NCBI GenBank assembly: GCA_964423745.1
Contig: CAYRGG010000039.1
Span: forward strand, 1-41,748
Length of the DNA stretch: 41,748 bases
From: CAYRGG01 sp964423745
GTDB taxonomy: Bacteria; Pseudomonadota; Gammaproteobacteria; Competibacterales; Competibacteraceae
Direction of reading: 5' to 3'
This document shows, piece after piece, positions 1 through 10,178 of this stretch. The translations under genes were made by a program, and so were the position numbers. Every line of letters begins with the position of its first letter. Position 1 is the first letter of the stretch. The notes under the pieces are model-generated. The model had not been told where the DNA came from. It saw only the letters and a list, made by a program, of their open reading frames with translations, and ran no database searches.

Positions 1-862
<862 letters not shown>

Positions 863-1317
863 GTTCCTTGTGTTAGCATCTAGCGTTTAATTGCTAGAGC
901 TAATAATCCCTATCTCTTTATGAAATTACTTTTTGTTTTTATGTTTTGAATAAAAACCTAGCTTTTTTAAACACTGCAAATTATATACCCTATATAAAAA
1001 TCAATTATATCAATTCATTGCCAGAAAAGCTGTGACAAAAATAGGTTGAGGCTAGGTGAGATAATGTCAAAAATTGGCAGTTTGGACCTGCCAATAACCA
1101 ACATCAATCTAAGCGCTGTTACAGTAAGATAGAGTAGTCTGCGGATGCAACTAATTGAATGTCGTTGGACATGGCTTTTATCGCTAAATCCTTCTAATAG
1201 CCTTTAATTTAACAATTGTAACACCATACCTATTACAAACTAGGTGCAGGCTTATAGACTGCCCCGGTAAGCGGATATTCATCCGTAGATGATGTTTCAA
1301 CAAGGTGTATAACTAAA
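863..1317. other. Intergenic region between divergent RTX gene and rtcB
   Basis: 455 bp, AT-rich in its left half (about 900-1015). No gene is supported. It must hold the promoters of both divergent genes but I cannot assign them securely. A perfect 8-bp stem (ATTGGCAG / CTGCCAAT, loop of 7) lies at 1073-1095 with no T tract. AAGGTG about 10 bp before the rtcB ATG is its ribosome binding site. Confidence 0.5.
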
Positions 1318-2544
1318 ATGACTCAACACAATTTTGAAGTCACGCCGGTGGATCAGGGCGTGCCTGTCAAGTCCTGGACCCGCGGTGTGCCCTTTCAAGA
1401 CGAGGCGCGCCAGCAACTCGTCAACATCGCAAAACTTCCCTTTGTTCACGGCTGGGTTGCCGCCATGCCCGATGTGCATTTAGGTAAGGGAGCCACCATC
1501 GGCAGTGTGATTCCTACCATCGGGGCTATTATTCCAGCCGCGGTAGGCGTCGATATCGGCTGCGGCATGATGGCGGTAAAAACCAGTTTAAAGGCGGAGC
1601 AGTTGCCGGATAATCTGGGGCCGTTGCGTACAGCTATTGAGAAAGCGGTGCCCCATGGCCGCACTGGCGGACGCGCTAGGCTTGATCGCGGCGCGTGGGG
1701 TAACCCGCCTACGGATGTGAGCCAGGCATGGGCGCCCTTGCAAAAGGAATTTAACGCCATCGCTGAAAAGCATCCCGCGATAGCCAAGGCTAATCACTGT
1801 ATCCATCTAGGCACCCTGGGTACAGGTAACCACTTTATCGAGATATGTCTGGACGAGCAGGGCAGTGTTTGGAGTATGCTGCACAGTGGATCCCGGGGCG
1901 TGGGTAATCGGATCGGTAGTTATTTTATCGAGCTGGCCAAACAAGATATGGCCCGTTGGTATATCAATCTCCCGGATCGGGATTTGGCCTATTTTCCAGA
2001 GGGTACCGATCATTTCGATGATTATGTGTTTGCCGTGGGTTGGGCGCAAAACTACGCCCGGATTAATCGTCAATTGATGATGCGGCGGGTTCTGCAGGCA
2101 TTGCGTGAGATTGTGGGAATCCCCTTTAATGCGGAGGAAGAGGTGGTTAATTGTCACCATAACTATGTGCAGTTGGAACACCACTACGGTAAAGACGTGT
2201 GGCTTACCCGTAAGGGAGCAGTGAGCGCCCGGACTGGCGAACTGGGTATTATTCCTGGCAGCATGGGGGTCTGTTCCTACATCGTGCGCGGTCTGGGTAA
2301 TGCAGACAGTTTTCACAGTTGCAGCCACGGTGCAGGCCGCGCCATGTCGCGTAGCGAAGCGAAGCGGCGTTTCACCGTAAGCGACCATAAGAAAGCTACA
2401 GCGGATGTGGAGTGCCGCAAGGATGCCGCAGTGGTGGACGAAACACCAGCAGCCTACAAACCCATCGATGCGGTGATGGAAGCTCAAAAAGACTTGGTGG
2501 AAATCGTTTATCGGCTTAAGCAGGTGGTTTGTGTGAAAGGATGA
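1318..2544 (+). CDS. rtcB: RNA-splicing ligase RtcB
   Basis: RtcB joins RNA 2',3'-cyclic phosphate or 3'-phosphate ends to 5'-OH ends, using GTP and Mn2+, and acts in RNA repair. At 408 residues it has the length of the E. coli enzyme. Family motifs are in order: MPDVHLGKGATIGSVIPT (50-67), VGVDIGCGM (76-84), HLGTLGTGNHF (163-173), HSGSRGVG (189-196) and HSCSHGAGRAMSR (333-345), with H337 at the position of the guanylylated histidine. There is a good RBS (AAGGTG). The next gene starts 7 bp downstream, so it is probably co-transcribed with prpD and prpB; RtcA and RtcR are not next to it. All catalytic motifs look intact. Confidence 0.95.
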   Translation: MTQHNFEVTPVDQGVPVKSWTRGVPFQDEARQQLVNIAKLPFVHGWVAAMPDVHLGKGATIGSVIPTIGAIIPAAVGVDIGCGMMAVKTSLKAEQLPDNLGPLRTAIEKAVPHGRTGGRARLDRGAWGNPPTDVSQAWAPLQKEFNAIAEKHPAIAKANHCIHLGTLGTGNHFIEICLDEQGSVWSMLHSGSRGVGNRIGSYFIELAKQDMARWYINLPDRDLAYFPEGTDHFDDYVFAVGWAQNYARINRQLMMRRVLQALREIVGIPFNAEEEVVNCHHNYVQLEHHYGKDVWLTRKGAVSARTGELGIIPGSMGVCSYIVRGLGNADSFHSCSHGAGRAMSRSEAKRRFTVSDHKKATADVECRKDAAVVDETPAAYKPIDAVMEAQKDLVEIVYRLKQVVCVKG

Positions 2545-2551
2545 TAACAAG

Positions 2552-4057
2552 GTGAAACTTCATCGGGTGGGTGTTTCCCAGTCTCATCAGCGACTCTCTA
2601 AGACTGAACAGTTGGCATGGAAGCTTGCCACCGTCGCAACTGATCTAGTTGCCGTCGAGACGGAAACTGCCGAGATGATTATCAATCGACTGATTGACAA
2701 TGCGGGGGTTGCCTTGGCAGCCATCCACCATCCCTCTGTGATCAATGCCCAAGCCCAGGCGCTGGCCCACCCTCGAATCGGTGGCGCCACTTTATTTGGA
2801 CACCCGCTTTCCCTGCAGGTGTGTGCCGAGTGGGCCGCCTGGGCAAACGGTGTCGCGGTGCGGGAGCTAGATTTTAACGATCCCTTTTTAGCCGCGGATT
2901 ATGCCCATCCCGCCGATACCATAGCCCCCCTCCTTGCGGTGGCTCAACAATGCGGTAAAACAGGGCTGGATCTTTTACGGGCTATCGCCACCAGTTATGA
3001 AATTCAAGTTAATTTAGTCAAGGGTTTTTGTTTACATGCCCATAAAATCGACCATATCGCCCATTTAGGTCCTGCCGTAGCCGCCGGTTTGGGCACCCTA
3101 TTAAACCTAGATAGCGACATAATTTATCAAGCGATTCAGCACGCTCTTCATGTATCCTGCACCACCCGCCAGTCCCGTAAAGGGGATATTTCCAGCTGGA
3201 AAGCTTATGCGCCCGCCCATGCGGGTAAATTAGCCATCGAAGCGGTGGATCGCGCCATGCGGGGGGAGCAATCTCCATCCCCTATTTACGAAGGTGAAGA
3301 CAGTGTTATCGCCTGGTTGCTGGATGGCCCCGAGGCTGAATATTACATTCCGTTACCGGAACCCGGCGAGCCCAAACGGGCCATTTTGGAGACCTATCCT
3401 AAGGCTTATGCCGCCGAGTATCAAAGCCAAGCCCTTATCGACCTTGCCTTTAAACTGCGAAACCGTATCGACGATAGGGCTAGCATTGCGGAAATCGTTC
3501 TGCACACTAGTCATCATACCCATTCTGTGATTGGCTGCGGAGCCAATGATCCGCAAAAACTTGACCCTAACGCCAGCCGGGAAACCCTCGACCATTCCAT
3601 TATGTATATCTTTGCGGTGGCGCTCCAAGATGGTGTCTGGCATCATGAGCGCTCCTATGGGTCAGAGCGGGCTAATCGTCCGGACACCATCGCACTTTGG
3701 CATAAGATTCGCACCCGTGAAGATCCTTACTGGACCCGTCGTTATCATACCATAAACCAACAAAAAGCTTTTGGGGCCCGCGTCCAGGTGGTTTTTAATG
3801 ACGGTACTCAGCTAGAGGATGAAATTGCTTTGGCCGATGCCCATCCTGAAGGCGCTAAGCCTTTTAAACCCAGTGATTATGTGCATAAGTTTTGTACCTT
3901 GAGTGCGGCATTGCTCCCGGTTTCAGAACAGAATCGTTTTCTAGAAATTGTCCAGGGTTTACCTACTTTAAACCCCCAACAGGTGTATGAGCTAAACGTG
4001 ACGATACCCGCTGACCGGCGCACGGCTACAGACTCTGCTAGGCAAGGGATTTTTTAA
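2552..4057 (+). CDS. prpD: 2-methylcitrate dehydratase, MmgE/PrpD family
   Basis: Dehydrates 2-methylcitrate to 2-methyl-cis-aconitate in the cytosolic methylcitrate cycle for propionyl-CoA. The 501-residue length and MmgE/PrpD signatures fit: VRELDFNDPFLAADYAHPADT-like active-site region at 103-123, the helical domain up to about 280, and the second domain with KAYAAEYQSQALIDLA near 288-303. The start is GTG, with AAGG almost touching it, so the exact N-terminus is uncertain by a few residues. It lies 7 bp after rtcB and overlaps prpB by one base (TAATG), so translation is probably coupled. prpC (methylcitrate synthase) and prpE are not in the window; they must be elsewhere or replaced by other enzymes. 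Confidence 0.9.
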   Translation: MKLHRVGVSQSHQRLSKTEQLAWKLATVATDLVAVETETAEMIINRLIDNAGVALAAIHHPSVINAQAQALAHPRIGGATLFGHPLSLQVCAEWAAWANGVAVRELDFNDPFLAADYAHPADTIAPLLAVAQQCGKTGLDLLRAIATSYEIQVNLVKGFCLHAHKIDHIAHLGPAVAAGLGTLLNLDSDIIYQAIQHALHVSCTTRQSRKGDISSWKAYAPAHAGKLAIEAVDRAMRGEQSPSPIYEGEDSVIAWLLDGPEAEYYIPLPEPGEPKRAILETYPKAYAAEYQSQALIDLAFKLRNRIDDRASIAEIVLHTSHHTHSVIGCGANDPQKLDPNASRETLDHSIMYIFAVALQDGVWHHERSYGSERANRPDTIALWHKIRTREDPYWTRRYHTINQQKAFGARVQVVFNDGTQLEDEIALADAHPEGAKPFKPSDYVHKFCTLSAALLPVSEQNRFLEIVQGLPTLNPQQVYELNVTIPADRRTATDSARQGIF

Positions 4058-4950
4058 TGCTCCATGTAAACACTACGGCAACTGAAAAACGTCAATTACT
4101 ACGCCGTGAACTCCAAAAGGGTCGTATACTACGTTTTCCAGGCGCCATGTCGCCGTTGGTAGCCATGTTAATCGAAGAGCAGGGCTTTGATGGGGTCTAT
4201 ATTTCCGGCGCTGTGTTAGCCGCCGACCTCGGACTGCCGGATATCGGTTTGACCACCGCCACAGAAATAAACCAACGCAGTTATCAAATCGCCCGCGCCA
4301 CTAATCTACCTGCCCTGACTGACATTGACACTGGCTTTGGGGAGCCCATGAATACCTTTCGCACGGTGCGAGAATTGGAAGAATTGGGCTTGGCAGGCTG
4401 TCATCTGGAAGATCAAGTGCTGCCTAAGCGTTGTGGTCATTTGGACCATAAAAGCCTGGTGGATGAGATCACTATGGTGAAGCGCATCAAAGCTGCTATT
4501 GCTGCCCGACGTGATCCCAATTTCTTAGTTATTGCCCGCACCGATGCCCGTAGCGTCGAGGGACTCGAGAAAACCATTCAGCGGGCGTGCGCCTATGTGG
4601 ACGCGGGAGCTGATATCATCTTTCCTGAAGCCTTAACCCATGAGCAAGAATTTGCCGCTCTGCGTAAGGCTGTAAGGGCGCCATTGCTAGCCAATATGAC
4701 AGAGTTTGGAAAATCTCCGTTGCTTAAAGCGCAAAAGCTTGAGGAGTTGGGCTATAACCTGGTGATTTATCCCGTTACCGGTTTAAGGCTTGCTATGCAA
4801 GGGATTGAAGTGGGTTTTGCGCAATTGCGTGACGCAGGAACCCAAAACGACTTATTGGATGTCATGCAGTCCCGGGTCCGACTCTATGAGTTACTGGGTT
4901 ATAAAGAGTATGACGTCTTCGATACAAACATTTGTAACTTTAAGCTGTAA
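4057..4950 (+). CDS. prpB: Methylisocitrate lyase
   Basis: Cleaves 2-methylisocitrate to pyruvate and succinate, the last step of the methylcitrate cycle. 297 residues, the usual size. It has the isocitrate-lyase superfamily barrel with RFPGAMSPLVA (26-36), a metal-binding TDIDTGFGEP (88-97) and the catalytic loop KRCGH (124-128, Cys126), the KRCGH form rather than the plant phosphonomutase form. It starts at the base where prpD stops, so the two are translationally coupled. Placing prpB after prpD with no prpC between them differs from the common prpB-prpC-prpD order. I see nothing that would inactivate it. Confidence 0.93.
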   Translation: MLHVNTTATEKRQLLRRELQKGRILRFPGAMSPLVAMLIEEQGFDGVYISGAVLAADLGLPDIGLTTATEINQRSYQIARATNLPALTDIDTGFGEPMNTFRTVRELEELGLAGCHLEDQVLPKRCGHLDHKSLVDEITMVKRIKAAIAARRDPNFLVIARTDARSVEGLEKTIQRACAYVDAGADIIFPEALTHEQEFAALRKAVRAPLLANMTEFGKSPLLKAQKLEELGYNLVIYPVTGLRLAMQGIEVGFAQLRDAGTQNDLLDVMQSRVRLYELLGYKEYDVFDTNICNFKL

Positions 4951-5030
4951 CAATACTGCTCGACTTTTGCGCAATTCAGTCTCCTAAAGCCGGTTTTTAA
5001 ATCAAACAAGAAAATCAAAAGATAAGTTAT

Positions 5031-5828
5031 ATGGATTACATCCAAATCATTACCCTTGCTCTAATTCAGGGTTTAACTGAATTTCTTCCCATTTCTAGTT
5101 CTGCCCATCTTATTTTAGTGCCTGTCTTAACTAGCTGGCAGGATCAGGGTTTGGCATTCGACGTGGCAGTGCATGTGGGCACATTGGCTGCCGTCATGCT
5201 GTACTTTCGTCATGAATTGTTGAGGATGGCCAAGGCGTGGATTGGTTCACTATTAGGCCGCGGGATGACGCCCGATGGCCGACTCGCCTGGGCAGTATTG
5301 TTTGGTACCATACCGGTGGGTTTGGCCGGTCTATTGGGTAAAGACTGGATTGAGCTTTATTTACGCTCTCCACTAGTCATTGCTGCGACAACCATTAGTT
5401 TTGCTGTGTTATTGGGTGGTTCAGACGCTTGGGGAAAACAAGATAGAAACGAATATCGTATCACCTGGCTTGATATTGTGATTATTGGATTATCGCAAGC
5501 GTTGGCGCTCATTCCCGGCACGTCTCGCTCAGGCGTGACCATGACCGCAGGTCTTGCCTTAGGCCTTAGCCGTCCAGCCGCAGCCCGTTTTTCGTTTCTT
5601 TTGTCAATTCCGGTTATTACTCTGGCTGGTGGTCTGTTGACCGTTGATCTTGTACAACAACCCCAGGATGTGCAATGGAACGTCTTATTATGGGGTACGG
5701 TCATCGCCGCCGTGAGTGCCTACCTTTGTATCCATTACTTCTTAAAGTGGCTTGAACGCATCAGCATGTTACCCTTTGTCATTTACCGGCTAGTGTTGGG
5801 AATTGGGCTTTTAGTGGTGTTTATATGA
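5031..5828 (+). CDS. uppP: Undecaprenyl-diphosphatase (UppP/BacA)
   Basis: Integral inner-membrane phosphatase that converts undecaprenyl diphosphate to the monophosphate, recycling the lipid carrier for peptidoglycan and surface polysaccharides; overexpression gives bacitracin resistance. The 265-residue protein has the two signature motifs: QGLTEFLPISSSAHL (13-27, catalytic Glu17) and PGTSRSGVTMTAG (162-174). Roughly eight hydrophobic segments are visible. It follows prpB by 80 bp in the same direction, with AGATAAG before the ATG, so it may have its own promoter. Confidence 0.95.
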   Translation: MDYIQIITLALIQGLTEFLPISSSAHLILVPVLTSWQDQGLAFDVAVHVGTLAAVMLYFRHELLRMAKAWIGSLLGRGMTPDGRLAWAVLFGTIPVGLAGLLGKDWIELYLRSPLVIAATTISFAVLLGGSDAWGKQDRNEYRITWLDIVIIGLSQALALIPGTSRSGVTMTAGLALGLSRPAAARFSFLLSIPVITLAGGLLTVDLVQQPQDVQWNVLLWGTVIAAVSAYLCIHYFLKWLERISMLPFVIYRLVLGIGLLVVFI

Positions 5829-5848
5829 GTTTTTTTGCTGGCGGCGTT

Positions 5849-6481
5849 TTAGTTTAAAACATAACCAAGGGTCCGCGCTGCATTTTTTAGCATACTAAGC
5901 ATCACTGGGTCTCCAAGAGCGCGATGAAAGCTCGGTTGCTTTGGCATGATGCCTACCGACTCGGCACGATCGGTAAGGACCACAGCGGGTTGATTTGCGT
6001 GCATCGACGAAGGGTAAAAAAGGCCACAAGTTTCTGGATAGACGGTATAGAACGCCTGGGCCCAACTGCGAGCGATAGACCTTGAACCTGTCATCAAACC
6101 CATTGACGCCCCAGCCTGTGTTGGGAAAGAGCCCGTTAGATCTAACAGCCGAAGGGTTTTGTTGATGGCAAAACCGACCAGCCAGGGGTCTTTGTGCCAG
6201 CGATTGATAACACGAGTCTTCTGAAAGACTTCGGCAAAGCAAGTAAGGGGATTATCGGCAGCGTATAAAATAGCACGATCTTGAAGGGTGGGTTCATCTC
6301 CTAGGTGATGATCGAAACGCGCATCGATGGGTCCCACATGTCGCAAGTCGTGCCAGCGTGTTGGATGGCGACTCGCACGAAAATAGATTCGCCAAAGAAT
6401 TGAGCCTACCTTAATGATTTTGATGTCTGGTTGTAGTTGGCGGAGACGCGCGAGGGATGGTTTGCGCGGTACCTTTGGCAT
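5849..6481 (-). CDS. RES-domain toxin (NAD+-degrading type)
   Basis: 210 residues with a RES domain, named for conserved Arg, Glu and Ser. Visible family features are GSILWRIYF (26-34), ARFDHH in the arginine region, LYAADNPLTCFAEVF (with the Tyr and Glu of the fold) and a C-terminal hydrophobic stretch. Characterised RES toxins (MbcT, Xre-RES systems) break down NAD+, usually by phosphorolysis or hydrolysis; that activity is inferred here. It lies 3 bp after the upstream antitoxin-like gene, so the two form one transcript. The toxin-second order is usual for this family. Confidence 0.8.
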   Translation of the reverse strand: MPKVPRKPSLARLRQLQPDIKIIKVGSILWRIYFRASRHPTRWHDLRHVGPIDARFDHHLGDEPTLQDRAILYAADNPLTCFAEVFQKTRVINRWHKDPWLVGFAINKTLRLLDLTGSFPTQAGASMGLMTGSRSIARSWAQAFYTVYPETCGLFYPSSMHANQPAVVLTDRAESVGIMPKQPSFHRALGDPVMLSMLKNAARTLGYVLN

Positions 6482-6484
6482 GGA

Positions 6485-7078
6485 TTATAGGTCGCGTGCT
6501 AGCTTGACGACCCGCTCTGGATCCATACCATTTTTCAACCAATCGAGAGGATTAAGCGTTTTATCGTCCGCAGTCGCTAGCTCTGGATCCAAAGTCGTGT
6601 ACCAGCGTAGTACTGAGACTGCATCGAGGGTTCTTGGCAGAGTTGCGTTGACGATGCCAATATTGGGTACAAGTCCTTTGTCAGTAAATTGAAAAATAGG
6701 AATCTTCCAGCGACCGTCGATCTGAATCGCGTACAGTGTTCCGTCTCGAATCATCTGACGAATCCGCACAGGCGTAATTCCTCCGAGACGTTGAGCCGCT
6801 TGCGTAGCCGACAAACTAGTGGCCAAAATCGCCCCAAACTCGGTGGCGTAGGTCATCATGGGATCCTCGCGATTAGCATGCTCGTCGAGGTCCATGCCGG
6901 CTTGCTCAAGCACAGCAAGCTCTGCTGGTGTCAGTTCGTCGCTGGTGGGCGCAAACAAGGTGCTATGCATACGTTCAATCGCATCCTTAAGAGCTTTATT
7001 CAATGTCTTTGGGGGTTTAGTAGTAAGCCCATGTGCCTGGAAGTAAAGCGCGTTTGTTTGGTCGGCTTTTTGAGTCAT
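6485..7078 (-). CDS. Antitoxin of the RES module, HTH plus Xre/MbcA-like C-terminus
   Basis: 197 residues directly upstream of the RES gene. Residues about 88-130 (SLSATQAAQRLGG, then IRQMIRDGTLYA and GRWKIPIFQF) read like an excisionase/MerR-type winged helix-turn-helix. The C-terminus (176-197, NPLDWLKNGMDPERVVKLARDL-like) resembles the end of DUF2384/MbcA antitoxins, which block the toxin's active site. It probably neutralises the toxin and represses the pair through the operator at 7101-7123. The first 80 residues match nothing I recognise, and the protein is longer than typical Xre antitoxins of about 120-150 residues. The family call depends mostly on context. Confidence 0.65.
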   Translation of the reverse strand: MTQKADQTNALYFQAHGLTTKPPKTLNKALKDAIERMHSTLFAPTSDELTPAELAVLEQAGMDLDEHANREDPMMTYATEFGAILATSLSATQAAQRLGGITPVRIRQMIRDGTLYAIQIDGRWKIPIFQFTDKGLVPNIGIVNATLPRTLDAVSVLRWYTTLDPELATADDKTLNPLDWLKNGMDPERVVKLARDL

Positions 7079-7100
7079 TGATATCTACAGTTTTTGTTTG

Positions 7101-7123
7101 CTTTCGTCGAAAGTTAACGAAAG
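7101..7123. promoter_or_regulatory. Candidate operator of the RES toxin-antitoxin operon
   Basis: CTTTCG-T-CGAAAG-TTAA-CGAAAG: one CTTTCG facing two CGAAAG half-sites, starting 23 bp upstream of the antitoxin ATG (7078, minus strand). Both the inverted pair and the direct pair are perfect. Autorepression at such a site is typical of toxin-antitoxin operons, but binding here is inferred. Confidence 0.5.
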
Positions 7124-7289
7124 TCTATCACGATGCTACCTAGACGGGAAATTCATTATTAGATAGCTCCACGTATCTAGTAACGATCTCTTGGTTTTTT
7201 GAAATTGGTTTCATGTTACTGCCGCACTGGTTAAACTGCGCTCTATTTTTTATCTGTCCCAAAAAATTCAGCGGTAACCGGTAAACACC

Positions 7290-8582
7290 ATGCTTGAAAA
7301 ATTATTCCAGCTTAAAGCCCACGGCACCGACGTTAAAACCGAAGTCATCGCGGGTGTCACCACCTTTTTGACCATGGCTTATATAATTGTGGTCAATCCA
7401 GACATCCTATCAGTTTCGGGTATGGATTACGGCGCAGTTTTTACCGCAACTTGCATCGCCGCCGCCATCGGCTCGCTGATTATGGGGCTGTTGGCCAATT
7501 ACCCTATCGCACTGGCGCCTGGGATGGGACTCAATGCCTTTTTCTCATTTGCTGTTGTGCAAGGCATGGGGCATACGTGGCAGGTGGCTTTAGGAGCGGT
7601 TTTTCTCTCGGGTCTGATCTTTTTCTTGCTCAGTGTGTTCAAAGTCCGGGAATGGATTATCAACAGTATTCCACTTACCTTACGTTTTGGTATCGCAGCA
7701 GGTATCGGTTTTTTCCTCGCTTTGATCGCCTTAAAAAATGCCGGTATCGTAGTGGATAATCCAGCAACCTTGGTCTCCATGGGCAACATCACCGCGATCA
7801 AATCCCTGTTGACCCTGGCAGGTTTTTTTATTATTTGCGCGTTGGCCTACTTGAAAATCACCGGGGCCGTGATGATTGGCATCATCTTGACGACCATCAT
7901 GGGTATTCTATTGGGCAAGGTTGAGCCGGCTGGCTTTATCGCTATGCCTCCCAGCCTAGCCCCAACCTTTATGCAAATGGATATCATCGGTGCGCTGGAT
8001 GTGGGTCTGCTTAGCATCGTATTTGCCTTTCTTTTTGTAGATCTTTTCGATACCTCCGGCACTTTGATAGGAGCCGCTCACCGGGGTAATTTGCTTGATA
8101 AAAAAGGTAAGTTGCCCCGTCTAGGTCGAGCGCTCATGGCCGACAGTGTGGCCACCATGAGTGGTGCGGCGCTGGGCACCTCCACGACTACTAGTTATAT
8201 CGAAAGTACTGCAGGAATTAGTGCTGGCGGTCGTACTGGACTCACCACCGTGGTGGTCGCAGTGCTGTTTCTTGCCTGTCTCTTGTTTTCACCGTTGGCA
8301 GCCATGATACCTCCCTACGCCACCGCATCGGCATTGCTCTATGTGGCAACCTTAATGGCCAGTGGCTTGGCCAATATTGATTGGGAAGATGTGTCAGAGG
8401 CGGCGCCTGCCGCCATTACTGCCCTGACAATGCCATTTACCTTCTCCATCGCCCACGGCATTGCGTTGGGTTTCATTTCCTATACAGCCATTAAGTTGTT
8501 GAGCGGAAAGGTAGACCAGCTTAATGCCAGCCTAAGCGTAATTTCTATCTTGTTTGTGTTGAAATTTGTTTTTATTTCATAA
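7290..8582 (+). CDS. NCS2-family purine permease (AzgA/GhxP-like)
   Basis: 430-residue inner-membrane proton symporter for adenine, guanine or hypoxanthine; the sequence does not show which. Family features are TEVIAGVTTFLTMAYIIVVNP near the N-terminus, NYPIALAPGMGLNAFF (64-79), FVDLFDTSGTLIG (about 250) and GTSTTTSYIESTAGI (about 295). About 12-14 hydrophobic segments are spread along the protein. It diverges from the RES antitoxin across 211 bp. No PurR-like palindrome is seen upstream, and it has no purine-metabolism neighbours here. Confidence 0.9.
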   Translation: MLEKLFQLKAHGTDVKTEVIAGVTTFLTMAYIIVVNPDILSVSGMDYGAVFTATCIAAAIGSLIMGLLANYPIALAPGMGLNAFFSFAVVQGMGHTWQVALGAVFLSGLIFFLLSVFKVREWIINSIPLTLRFGIAAGIGFFLALIALKNAGIVVDNPATLVSMGNITAIKSLLTLAGFFIICALAYLKITGAVMIGIILTTIMGILLGKVEPAGFIAMPPSLAPTFMQMDIIGALDVGLLSIVFAFLFVDLFDTSGTLIGAAHRGNLLDKKGKLPRLGRALMADSVATMSGAALGTSTTTSYIESTAGISAGGRTGLTTVVVAVLFLACLLFSPLAAMIPPYATASALLYVATLMASGLANIDWEDVSEAAPAAITALTMPFTFSIAHGIALGFISYTAIKLLSGKVDQLNASLSVISILFVLKFVFIS

Positions 8583-8631
8583 AAATAATGGCAAGCAGCA
8601 TTACTTGATGGTTTAAGGGGTAACTGGCTGG

Positions 8632-10116
8632 CTACAGAGTTTTTATATACTCGATCACTGCACTGCGTTCCTCATCGGTCAGCCCATCGCCGAACAGATG
8701 ACCTTGATTGGAATACCCTCTGAGGGTGGTGTCATAAATACGTTTGCGCTCCGCTGGGTTTTTAGCACCCTCTTTGCCATAGGGAAACGCGGTGTAGTTC
8801 CAACCGAGGGTTTTTTGGTCATAGTTACCCGAGGGTTTTGACGGTAACGCCCAATACTTCGGTCGTTTTTGGCTATTGAGCAATGCTTCTAGGGTAGGCA
8901 CCGAACCGTTATGGAGATAAGGCGCTGTGGCCCAAACACCGTCCAAGGGAGGTGCAATATATCCCTCTGCTGGCGCCGCCCGGCTTAGTTCGCCGTAGAA
9001 CGAACGGTTGTACCATTCTAAATACGGTTTAGCGCGGGTCGCTTCCACAGCGAGAGTGGGATCGGTACCCACTTCTTCAACACCGACAACCAAGTTGGGG
9101 TAGGTCCAATTTTCTCCGTAGGTGCCATGGCAACGGGTACAGTGTGCTTCAAACACACTCCGGCCTTGCTCGGCGCGTTTTTCGTTTACAGGAAACGGAT
9201 AATCAGGTGGCTCTAAAGACGCTAAATAAGCGCGAATGTCGGTAAAATAGGCGTCGATGGAACGAGCCTCTTCGACGGTGTCGGTACAGACGGTGGATAC
9301 CAACATCATAAATCGGGCATGGTCGCCACGGCCTTCGGTGCTGTAAAACATGGCATGTTTTTTCTTTACACGCCACCAAGGCGGTACGCTGACGGGTAGG
9401 GGTTCGGTGGGAGGCAGTTCCATCAGTGGTTCTTGCGACCAGGCCAAGGTTTCGGGATCACGATGGGCTAGCAAGGCAAGGGTCAAGTTGTTGGCTGGGT
9501 TCACACCCACCGTATCGGTCATCATGTAAGGTGCAATGGCTGCCACTCGGTCCGCCCATTTGCGCCATTGGGTGGCTTCGGCATTATCCGTTATATAAGC
9601 GCCAATGCTTTCTACAGGTAGCAGGGGATCGTCGGTAAAATCCAAAAACTCATTGCCAAGCCCGATGATAAGTTCGTCATTAAAAACACCGGCGTGGCAA
9701 CCCAAACAATTAGAGGTAACCAGCTCAACACCATCTTCCGTTACATGGTGTGTCAGGTTGTAGGGGAGTTCTGCATTACGTCCTTCACGACCGGGTATGT
9801 CATGGGAAGGCAGCTCTAACTCAGCTTGTTCATAGGCGCTATAGGGTACGCCACAGGTGACATAAGCGTTGTTGGCTAATGCTTTGTAACCGGCTTCTGG
9901 ATCCCCTGGCCGTTGCGGTTCGGCAGGCACAACACCCGATGGCGACGAGGTTTCTGACGGTAAAGTATCCTGTCCACAGGCCATCAACACCAAGAGAAGA
10001 CTAACAATAAAGCTAACCTTTAAAAGACAGCATTTTTGTGGAGAAATCCAACAAGTTTTAACGTTTTTACAAGACAATTTTTCTGACAAGTTCTGGGTCA
10101 TATCAACAGATAACAT
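8632..10116 (-). CDS. Diheme c-type cytochrome lipoprotein, distantly RoxA-like
   Basis: 494 residues. A hydrophobic segment at 31-46 ends in the lipobox LMAC (Cys47), so an acylated periplasmic protein is predicted, although about 30 residues precede the hydrophobic core. Two heme-attachment motifs are present: CLGCH (137-141) and CTRCH (326-330). The C-terminal half (PPLDGVWATAPYLHNGSVPT, then GHLFGDGLTDEERSAVIEYIKTL-like end) resembles the second cytochrome domain of the peroxidase/RoxA rubber-oxygenase group. An electron-transfer or oxidase/peroxidase role is inferred; the substrate is unknown. The first ATG has AGGA just upstream; Met6 is an alternative start. It lies 62 bp after the lipocalin gene on the same strand, probably in the same operon. 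Confidence 0.75.
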   Translation of the reverse strand: MLSVDMTQNLSEKLSCKNVKTCWISPQKCCLLKVSFIVSLLLVLMACGQDTLPSETSSPSGVVPAEPQRPGDPEAGYKALANNAYVTCGVPYSAYEQAELELPSHDIPGREGRNAELPYNLTHHVTEDGVELVTSNCLGCHAGVFNDELIIGLGNEFLDFTDDPLLPVESIGAYITDNAEATQWRKWADRVAAIAPYMMTDTVGVNPANNLTLALLAHRDPETLAWSQEPLMELPPTEPLPVSVPPWWRVKKKHAMFYSTEGRGDHARFMMLVSTVCTDTVEEARSIDAYFTDIRAYLASLEPPDYPFPVNEKRAEQGRSVFEAHCTRCHGTYGENWTYPNLVVGVEEVGTDPTLAVEATRAKPYLEWYNRSFYGELSRAAPAEGYIAPPLDGVWATAPYLHNGSVPTLEALLNSQKRPKYWALPSKPSGNYDQKTLGWNYTAFPYGKEGAKNPAERKRIYDTTLRGYSNQGHLFGDGLTDEERSAVIEYIKTL

Positions 10117-10178
10117 TTCCTATAGGTTGCCCTTTAACGGACCCTATTTGTTATCTAATGTTCCCAATAACTAAAGAG

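Noticed and set aside
1073..1095. Hairpin ATTGGCAG/CTGCCAAT as terminator or riboswitch
   Set aside because: No T tract and no conserved aptamer sequence; 8-bp stem may be chance.
1807..2550. 247-codon open frame on the minus strand across rtcB
   Set aside because: Antisense to a gene with all its catalytic motifs; no domain or signal in the translation and no RBS.
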